NCBI GenBank assembly: GCA_019321725.1
Contig: CM033115.1
Coordinates: 17,990,673 to 18,054,672 of the forward strand
Direction: 5' to 3'
From: Paulownia fortunei
Taxonomy: Eukaryota; Streptophyta; Magnoliopsida; Lamiales; Paulowniaceae
Length of the DNA: 64,000 bases
In this document: positions 52,101-61,100 of the stretch, piece by piece
Layout: each line of letters opens with the position of its first letter
How positions within the stretch are numbered: position 1 is the first letter of the stretch
Program-made: the position numbers and the translations under genes
Notes under the pieces: model-generated
What the model was told of the DNA's origin: nothing
What the model saw: only the letters and a program-made list of their open reading frames with translations
The model's database searches: none

Positions 52101-55041
52101 CTGTAAAAAGATGAGCTTGCTGGTGCTTCTGGTATGCAGATTAGTAGCTCTATTTTACATCTTGCTGATGCTACATTATAATGCACTGATGCTTTAGCAC
52201 AGGAGTATTTAGGGGTAATATAGGAGCTGGTCTTATCTCATCATCACCGATACATGGTCTAGACATAGCAGAAAAAATAACAAGAAAAAAATGGTTATGT
52301 TGTGAACTTGAAATCCCAATGAATGTCCACTCTAAATTATACAAGTGCAAAATTCAAATGCTTCTCAATGTTGAATCATGCAAAGGGGCAAATAGCCCTT
52401 ACAGAATAATTAGTACGGAAATTACCAATTTGAGAAGATCTGCAAATGTGAAAGTGACTAAGTTCTAGAACCATGTAACTAAGAAGTACTAGTATTTAAT
52501 AATACATCAAATTCAATTCTTTTTCCACCATCCTGTCTAATCTCATTTATCACCACAGAAGACACCTATCAGCCTCGATGATGCTAAACTTTTGTTTCAT
52601 TTGACGATGATGTCATTCCATCCACCTAAACTTTGAATGCACCATACTTGGACATCCTATCACAATAGCGAAAGAGAATCTCTGAAACCCTATTACACAT
52701 GATTCATTTAGCGACACCATCAAATGTCAATAAGATTCTTCTACCTCAAACACTTATCCACCAATACCTTTTCAGCTACCTACCAGTTGAAGTTTAGCAG
52801 TCAAAGATGAGTAATAAACAGTTTGTACAAGAAGACAAAAGGATCAATCAACAGTAAAGCATAACTCAGAAAGTAGCAACTATACAATTTAATAGAAATA
52901 ACACGGGAAAAAATGCCTCAGGGAATCCATCAACCTCACACAGTCTTACTTTACATGTCACTTTAATAGGTATGACCAACTAGCTATGGCGGCAAACACA
53001 ATCGTCTGAAGATATATATTAACATTTTAGAGTAAAATACATAACAATATTGAATATGAATGAGGTAACTGCAAGGAAAAATTTGACTTTTCCAACATGT
53101 TATAAGAAAAAGCACATGGGAAAAGAAAGAGATCAACTAAATAACTAATCGTCAAAAATCAAATAAGTTCCAGATCTAACCATGCCCATGAGAAGCATGT
53201 TCCTTCTCCACAAGGTCGGACAAATACTCTGTGCCAATGATATGGCCATCATTATTCAAGCGAAGCTGCAGAAACAACTAATGGTAAGCACAATGACAAA
53301 TAAACATGTCAAATATCATACACAAGCATATATATAGAGAAGGGGGGGAGGAGGGGGTGGGGGGTGGACAGACAGCTTTCAATGTTATTTTCTAACATAT
53401 AGTGGCCTCATGTAAGTTGTCAACCTTTGTGTTTGCACATAAAGAGAAATTTCAATGAAGTCCGCCAGAAATGAACTAGACAAGTTGCAAATAATATATA
53501 TCGAGTAATAAACAAATGAAACCCTAACCTTCCATATATTTGTGTCAAGATCAACTTCATGCTTCCCCGACATATCAATTGCGTCTATGCTTAGAACTGC
53601 AAGAATAACATAATAGTAAAATAACAGCCAGAAAATGTCAATACGACAAGAAGACAGGGTTTACAGAAGCACATCAATGCAAAGATTTTAACTGAGGGAG
53701 AGGTAAGGAGAAGATAACTGAAAACCGAGGTTAAAAAGGCTAACCATCACAAGGCAACGACGGGAATGTCATATTTATATGGATCGGAAGCGTTTCTCCA
53801 CGTTTTAAGTCAACTGCCATCTGCCAAAGTGTAATATGTCACACTAAGAACCAATAAAGATTAACTACGGTGGATCAAGGCTAAACCCTAGATCAGAAAA
53901 AGGTAAAAAGAACAGAAAGAAAATATTTAAAATGATTTAAGAAGAAATCTAACCTGATGTACAGTATATGTCGAAAGATAATAAGTCAACTCGTGCAAGA
54001 ACAAAGTTGCCATGATTACCAGTCCAACAATGGAAACTAAAACGAAACATGAAAAGTTTTAAAGTTAGTGGTGCATCCATATTCCGTTCTCAAGAAGTCA
54101 ATTTGACAAACATCCCTGCATACCATGAAATTTTGTCTCGACTGCATAACAGACTAGTTGAAATGTTTGTTAACCACTGAATGACCACCTTTTTTAACTG
54201 AAACTATTTAGGATCATAAATGAACCTATTCACGGCTCTCAAATATCAGAAAACAACAAGAAATATGGAGTATTCTTTTGCAAATCAATTACCCACCTCT
54301 AATGAAATAAAATAAAGTCTATAAGCTAATAGGGAAAATATTATCTGATGATAAGGCTTCTAACAACCAACTATAAGATTCAGGATTTCTAAAACCCGAC
54401 ATAAATTTATTTAAAAAAAAAAAAAAAAACAGAAAACAGAAAAGCTTAGCATGAAAAGTTGTGAAACAGCAATCAAGCACAGAAATATTTCACGCCCTAA
54501 GCTGACCAGAAGGGTCCCCAGGTATGACTTGATCAATACCTAAAATCTACTACATGGCTGTTTAATCCAAACTGCACCCGCAGAAGATTTCTAAAATAAG
54601 ATTGGCCCATTGCTCCAGCCAATAAATAATCCTTCTCTTCCATAAGAGGTACCGCTCAATACTAAAAGAGCTTCCAAAATTAACAATTACAAAATATTGC
54701 CAAACTTGAATTGATTCTGACAATTCCCCCAACTACAAAGCCTCAATTACAGCGGCACACACAACTTACGGTTAATCTTTCCTTAACGATTCTGAATTCA
54801 AGTGCTAGATAGCTTTCATTGCTCAATGCTTCATTTTACAGTAGGAAAACATGAAACAAGCACACAGACTGAAATCTAATAAAAACGATAATGGATCAAT
54901 GAAATGTAAAGCTAAATTTTTAATTCAAAAAAAAATAAAATAAAAAATACCGAGGGCGCCAAATTTTGTCTTCTGCAGCAAATGCTCTTCAGCGCGCGGA
55001 AACGCATCGAGCCTTATCAGTGATTGCTTCAAATTACCCAT
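46103..55041 (-). CDS. ERGIC2/Erv41-like ER-Golgi cargo-cycling protein
   Basis: Complete 11-exon gene, minus strand: 55041-54951, 54036-53954, 53820-53745, 53596-53529, 53265-53181, 51055-50934, 50718-50635, 48761-48615, 47904-47796, 47694-47575 and 46176-46103. All introns are GT-AG with consistent phase; the product is 352 residues. Members of this family cycle between ER and Golgi in COPII/COPI vesicles and retrieve or load cargo. The N-terminus MGNLKQSLIRLDAFPRAEEH is followed by a membrane span (residues about 31-51), a lumenal domain with CRVYGVLDVQRVAGNFHIS, and a second span (about 311-331). The Cys cluster of Erv46/ERGIC3 proteins is absent, which favours the Erv41/ERGIC2 branch; it is replaced by a short His/Asp/Glu-rich stretch (DDHKDHHEESDHK). 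No KKXX tail is present. An upstream 5' UTR intron (55256-55126) is likely. Confidence 0.93.
48012..48066. repeat. GC-rich decamer repeat and (AG)n microsatellite
   Basis: CGCGAGCACG is repeated directly (48021-48040) and followed by CGCAAG and a (AG)n run to 48066. It lies in the ERGIC intron between exons 48615 and 47904. Confidence 0.85.
49516..50032. mobile_element. PIF/Harbinger (Tourist-like) MITE in ERGIC intron
   Basis: A 517-bp element flanked by TTA target-site duplications (49513-49515 and 50033-50035). The ends GGCCCCATTTGGTTTCATTT and, in reverse complement, GACCCAGTTTGGTTTCATTT form terminal inverted repeats. The interior is A/T-rich and noncoding. TTA duplication and the TTTGGTTT end are typical of Tourist-like MITEs mobilised by PIF/Harbinger transposases. 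It is inside the intron 48762-50634. Confidence 0.85.
51615..51853. mobile_element. Second PIF/Harbinger-like MITE in ERGIC intron
   Basis: A 239-bp element flanked by TAA duplications (51612-51614 and 51854-51856). The left end GGCTATGTTTGGATTTGTTTT and the reverse-complemented right end GGCAATTTTTGTTTTTGTTTT agree at most positions. The interior is rich in GTTTTGGG motifs and noncoding. It lies in the long intron 51056-53180. Ends are less similar than in the 49516 element. Confidence 0.65.
53342..53367 (+). other. G-rich, quadruplex-prone tract in ERGIC intron
   Basis: G-runs of seven, five and six with one-base spacers lie on the plus strand, antisense to the gene, within intron 53266-53528. 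The transcript would be C-rich here, so any quadruplex would form in DNA on the non-template strand's complement rather than in RNA. Confidence 0.65.
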
Positions 55042-55125
55042 CGTTTTTCTTCGCTTCCTACTACTTCTTTTGTAACCCTAATTTCCCTCCCAAATCAAAC
55101 AAATCATGAAATCAACTGTCTACTG

Positions 55126-55256
55126 CTAAAAAAAAAAGGAGGAATTCAGCACACAAAGATGTAATTCTTAGTTTGGATCAAACAATTCTGAAATTGACAT
55201 TGAAATTCATTCTGCATCATATATATGTACGTGTAAGATAGATATAAAGAAATCAC
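55126..55256 (-). other. Probable 5' UTR intron of the ERGIC gene
   Basis: On the minus strand, a donor AGAAG|GTGATT (exon end 55257) and an acceptor with a long T-run, TTTTTTTTTTAG|CAG (exon from 55125), bound a 131-bp AT-rich segment. The downstream exon would hold 84 nt of leader before the ATG at 55041. This is inferred from splice signals only. Confidence 0.5.
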
Positions 55257-55283
55257 CTTCTGTCAGAGGGGGAAGAGAGAGAG

Positions 55284-55439
55284 GAATTTGTGAAATTTCC
55301 GCCTGCAATCCGCAATATGAAACGCAGAATCAATATAAAAGCTAGGGGTCCAATCGGAGCGGAATTTGTGAAATTTCCGCCTGCAAGCAGCAATATCAAA
55401 TGCAGACTGAATACAGAAGTTATGGGCCCAATAGGAGCG
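55284..55439. repeat. Direct 78-bp duplication in the likely ERGIC 5' leader
   Basis: GAATTTGTGAAATTTCCGCC starts at 55284 and again at 55362, and the similarity continues for a full 78 bp each, with roughly a dozen differences. Because 78 is a multiple of three, long frames stay open on both strands; this does not by itself indicate coding. It lies in the predicted first, untranslated exon of the ERGIC gene. Confidence 0.85.
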
Positions 55440-55509
55440 AGCAGCAAATCAAGTCCAGTTTCTTCAAAGTCCAGCAGAATGCGAGGGATCCAGCCCAATA
55501 CCAATTAAT

Positions 55510-56860
55510 TCTCAAAATTCTTTAGGTTCTAACTAGGCTATCGATGTGCACGGTTGGGTTTTTATAGTCTTTTAATAAATTTTTTGTATTATATTAATTC
55601 TCGCGATTTCGAGATATTTAAATTATTTTTTGGTATTGATATTGTTACGTTGTTTTCATAAGGTTCGGTATGATGTTTAGGGTTTTTTTTATATATACTT
55701 TAATCCCATTTCGATTGCTATTATTGTATCTAATTATGTGCAATTATTCCAATATAAAACTCGGATACATTTAAATTAATCCCATTTCATTTGATATTAG
55801 TGTGTATAATTATTTGTAATTATTCTAATATAAAACTCAAATACGATTTAAATTATTTTTTGTATTACGTTGTTTTCATAAGATTCCGTTCGATGTTGAG
55901 GGTTTTTTATATAGACTTTAACTCCATTTCGTATGATATTAGTGTATGTAATTATTTGCAATTATTCCAATATATTATTTTCATATATTCTAATGGGTTA
56001 TTATATACAGAATATTTAAAAGGGAGTTGTAATTTATGAACAAAAGCTATTTTTTTATTTTTTTTTTTGAAATATAAATTGTAGCAAAATCTAGTATGAT
56101 AGTACACAATGAATTAGAAGAATATAAATACAGATACATAAATGTATGTATTTATCCACATAAAACTTCTCCAAATACTAGATTTTTCTAAGTTCTAATC
56201 GCTATCACAAAGATTCTTAACATGCTCCAAATCATTTTTATTTGATAATTTCATTTGAAAAAAGTAATCAAATAGTTTTTATTTAAAAGTATGTTCTATG
56301 AAATTTATGTCAACAGAAACTTATCCACATTCAAGAGTTAAATGTTCTTTTCACAAAATGATTAATTGGTCAAATTTTATAAAAAAAAAAAATGAATCAA
56401 TCAAAACTGATACCTGAGCCGCACGATGACTGATGATCTTGACAAAACCAGGGGAAGCTATTAATATTACATGAAAGAAAGAAAAGCTAACAAAGAGGAA
56501 AAAATAGGTTGTCTTGACCTTACTAAGAAAAGCCATCCGGAAAATGAGAACTTGTAGATTATATGTACTTGTAAGGAAGAATCTGAGCAGATGCCATTGG
56601 CAGCGTGCAGCCTCAAAGTTCAACTCAATTAAATTTGGAAACTCTACCGTTGCAGAGTCGGGTGCAGGGATAACAGGCTGCCCAAGGAACTAGCTTTACT
56701 TTACAAATTATGATGCAAACACAAATCCGATATTTTTTATTGTAAATTTTATTATATCCTTTATAACACTGCATTAATTTCATGTTATGTGCAATTATTA
56801 TTTTTTTTTTATTATCAAAATTTTAGGGTTTCGCCCTCACCAGTACTGGTAGAGGGTGGT
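55510..56860. other. AT-rich spacer with imperfect internal repeats
   Basis: Segments containing GTTGTTTTCATAAG(G/A)TTC and GAGGGTTTTTTATATA-like sequence recur near 55650-55700 and 55870-55920, together with CAATTATTCCAATATA near 55740 and 55960, pointing to a decayed two-copy duplication of roughly 220 bp. A 90-codon minus-strand frame at 56623-56351 has no recognisable domain. No gene is supported. Confidence 0.45.
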
Positions 56861-56864
56861 TTTC

Positions 56865-57293
56865 CCCCTATTTTACCGACCAGGTAAATTTGGGGACAAC
56901 AACAACATACATACGCCCTGTATTGACAATCTAACTTGTTGACTTCTGTCTTGCAGTTTTTTAAAATTTATAATAAGAGTCGAACTACCGACTTTCATAT
57001 TGATATTCCCCTATTTTACCCATCAGTTAAATTTAGAGATAGCAATAACATACATACGCTTTGATTGACAATCTAACTTGTTGATTTATGTCTTGCAATT
57101 TTTTAAAATTTATAATGAGAGTCGAACTACCGACTTTCATATTGATATTCCCCTATTTTACCCACCAGTTAAATTTAGAGACAGCAATAACATATATACG
57201 CTTTGATTGACAATCTAACTTGTTGATTTCTATTTTATAATTTTTTAAAATTTATAATGAGAGTCGAACTAACAACCTTCACATTGATATTCC
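56865..57293. repeat. Three-unit ~143-bp tandem array
   Basis: Units beginning CCCCTATTTTACC start at 56865, 57008 and 57150 (periods 143 and 142 bp). Each contains TTGACAATCTAACTTGTTGA, a T/A tract, and GAGTCGAAC followed by TACCGACTTTCATATTGATATTC. The second and third copies are closer to each other than to the first. This sits about 900-1300 bp upstream of the SHMT start. No similarity to a known satellite is asserted. Confidence 0.9.
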
Positions 57294-57328
57294 AAATGTT
57301 GTTCACTCCTATGTTTGTGCCGGCCTAG

Positions 57329-57386
57329 AATTGTCGTTTGCATATGGCAAGTAAGGAAGAACGACAATTATATGCAAACGACAATT
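57329..57386. repeat. Perfect 17-bp inverted repeat with 24-nt loop
   Basis: AATTGTCGTTTGCATAT at 57329-57345 is matched exactly in inverse by 57370-57386. The loop (57346-57369) ends in another copy of the ACGACAATT motif. Either strand could form a stable hairpin as RNA. It lies just beyond the 143-bp array and about 0.8 kb upstream of the SHMT coding start. Confidence 0.85.
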
Positions 57387-58173
57387 ATTATATTTATTAC
57401 CAAAACTGCATCAACGTAACAGGCACGTTCTATTTGGAAGATAAAAACTTTACGCATTGCAATAGAATAAAAAACACCAAAATATTTTCCTCAAAGTTAT
57501 CGAATAGCTTCCAATTGAGAGTGTCGCTTATCTTCACACTGCTTGTAAGACGTTTACTCGTTTATTATCTGCATCATCATCTTCCACCGATGAATGATTT
57601 GAAGGGTAAGTTACATACACAGTCGTTTATTAAGTTATAAGCGTATTCATTTCATCTCCCCTTCATTTGGCTAGCCTAAATGCATGTCAATACATTTTAA
57701 TGGTATCAAAAAACTATTTTTCTTTACAATAATTGTGCTCACAAATTCTATCTCTGCAATTACAAAAAAAATATTACCAAAATTTGATTTGACCATATCC
57801 AAATGAGTAAGTATAATTATATTTATTAAGTGATTATTTATAATATATTTTTTTCTTTTAATTTTTTTATGACGAATGATTTAAATTTACTTGACTTAAG
57901 TTAGACTACTGGTAACAATAATTAATGGCAAGCCCACCAACATAAATGTTTGGGCTGGCACAGTCACCAGTGCGAGTCCGTGCAAAATGTTCGATTTTGT
58001 AGACCCCACCACCAAACCTATGTATTTTTCTTTTGAAGGGGAAAAAAACAAGGAAAAAAACAAATAGTTGTGACTTCCTCATCACCCACCAACCCCACCT
58101 CAACAAAGATCCCAAGAACCGTACATACGAATTAAGGAAAGGTGAGTGGGTGTGCCAGAAGCAGGAAGTAACA

Positions 58174-61100
58174 ATGGCGGCAATGGCTCTCCGAAGGCTC
58201 TCCTCCCTCCGTCCTCTTTCCAACTCCTCTTCCTGTCATTACATGGTTCCTTTTTTTTTTTCTTTTTTCTTTTTATGTTTATCCATTTTTCTATGTTTTG
58301 TACCTCCATTCGATGGATTCTGTTCGTTCTATTGATCTCCATTTTTGATATTTTCTCCAACAGTCTTCTTTCGCGAATCAAGCTTTAAGCCAGAAGGACA
58401 CTTCCCGAATTACTGTAACCAAATCTCTCTTTTTCGTTATTTGTTAAGTTTTTTAGTTATATTAGGCTGATTAATCGAATGATGGAATTATCTGCAATCA
58501 TTGGATCTCGTTATTAACTTGAGTTTCGATTCGGCAGTGGACGAAACAATTGAATGCGCCGTTGGAAGAGGTAGATCCGGAGATTGCTGACATCATAGAG
58601 CTTGAGAAGGCAAGGCAATGGAAGGTATAAGCGTGTTCCGTTTTTCAATAAACCTCATTTTGATTTCGTCTTTTGAATTGCTTTAGAATGTTTTTCTTTT
58701 TAAATGTTATCATGAGTTTAGATTAAGTTAATTATGCATTTAGGGACTGGAACTCATACCTTCGGAAAATTTCACCTCGTTGTCGGTGATGCAAGCGGTT
58801 GGATCGGTTATGACTAATAAATACAGTGAAGGGTACCCCGGTGCAAGATACTATGGAGGAAATGAGTATGTTATCTCTCTTTTCTCCCATTGCATTATAT
58901 GCCACGCATGGAGTAGGGCTCGTCTTGGTTGATGTCACATATTTGTTTATTTTATGACATCAACCTTCATTATATTGCACTATTGATTGTGGCACCAGTG
59001 CCAAAATTTGTGGACTTGAAGCAGTGTGAGCACTACTTCAAGAGTTGCACAGCAGATCAGTATCAAAATCACTTCTAAACGTGCTTTTGTAACTAAAACA
59101 AATTACCGACTTATATGGCGTTGGAGGAATGCTACAGTTGTTTTGAATTGCCAAACTGGGTTCACCAATGTAAAATGTCAACTCTATATTGGTTGTGTTG
59201 TGAATTGGCTTTCATGTGTGGGCAGACGAATATGTACGTTGTTTTTTATTATAATCGTGGTTTTGGATTTATCTATGTTAAGGTACATTGACATGGCTGA
59301 GACATTGTGTCAGAAGCGTGCCTTAGAGACTTTCCAATTGGATCCTGCTAAATGGGGAGGTGAGCGCTTTCCGTTTCGCGTTTGATACTATTTATCACAT
59401 TCTACATTTTGGACATATGACTCGTCCTGAATTCCCCAGTTAATGACAAAAAAATTCTTCACCACCTTTTTTCAGTTGTTATAGTTTAATAGTAAGGAGA
59501 AACTTATGGACATTGGATTTCATATATTTTGTATTTCCTATCTGTCATATAGCCATTCCAAGGATGAAATCTTGTGAAAGGTTAACTAGTGTTACATTGT
59601 GTGAGATTTTGTAAGTACGTAAAAGTAATTTAATGTGATGAAATATATTCCACTTTTAGTTTTTCTTTTGTTTCTGGTAAACTTATAAGCCACTTATCAA
59701 AAGTGCCAAATGCTTTATCTTTGCAGTGAATGTACAATCACTTTCTGGATCCCCTGCCAATTTTCAAGTTTATACTGCCCTGCTGAAACCTCATGAAAGG
59801 ATCATGGCACTTGATCTTCCTCATGGGGGTCATTTGTCACATGGTTATCAGGTGCTTCCAACTTAACTCCTGAAATTTACTTATGCTTTTCTCTTTAGTT
59901 TTGCACATCTTAAGTTATTATTTAGTTTTTAAATCCGTTTGAGGGCTGTGTTACAGACTGATACGAAAAAGATTAGTGCGGTGTCTATATTTTTCGAGAC
60001 AATGCCTTACAGACTGGACGAAAGCACCGGGTATATTGACTATGATCAGGTACCATGATTTGATCTTTTTTGAAGTTTCTTTTAGCTGTGTGAAGCACTT
60101 TGTCAACTTAATTATTTTCAAATGAAAACCTTGGAACTCTTGCTTATTTTCTGATGAAAATGTTGGAACTATTTCCATCATTGGCTGTAACTGTTTCTAA
60201 GGACTAATACCATATGAAAACCCAAAACTAGGTTTCATCTAAACGTACTTATAGGACGGAAGTACAGAGGTGCCTGCTGGTCCACATTGTAGTCCACATT
60301 GTATTTCTTCCATAGGGGACCTGTAATCCTCTCTGCTCTACGCATTTTGTTCTTGCCAATTGAATAGTGATTGCTGATGGAGACATGGACGGACCTGGTC
60401 AATTTTATTGTTGTTGTTGTTGGCATTATTATTATTATTATTAGTTGTTGTTGTTGTTGTTGGCATTATTATTATTATTATTATTAGTTGTTGTTGTTGT
60501 TGTTATTCTGTTTCTCTTGTTGGCTGAAGGCAGAGGCCTCTTTTTTTTCTTCTAATCACTGAGTGCATGTATTTTATTATTGCTATTGGTACTTATAAAA
60601 AAGTTAGCTAAGAGGGTCTTGAGTCCTGTATCTTATGCTTTAGCTTTTATATCATTTTGCCTCCTTGAGTTACATTGAGAGAGGAATAATTTTTGGCTGT
60701 CATGCTTATAAATGAATGATTTTGCTTAAACCAATTCAAATCTACTACTTGAAACATTTCTGAGACTTCAGGAAAATACGAAATTAAATTCTACTAGGGG
60801 CAATAAGCTTTTAAATATTGTCATGACGCTGCCAGTCAGGCAGTGAGTCGTTTCTCCGCGCCCTGAATCTTTTTCCATGGTGAACTGTCAGTATCATACT
60901 AGTGTTTTTGGAGGTGAGCAGGGTAAAGATTTCATTGCTTAGACAACTTCTGTATTATGATCTGAATCTTGACTTTTCCAAGTCTGTTGATGCCAATTTG
61001 TTTTATATTCAATATCCTTCTGAGTTTGTGGTCTTCAAAACTAAGGAACAAAAAACACATATCCACTCTTTTTTTTGGAGAACTATCCTATTTGCTTCTT

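Noticed and set aside
57338..57640. 100-codon plus-strand frame
   Set aside because: It overlaps the inverted repeat, shows no domain and has no start or splice context; probably chance.
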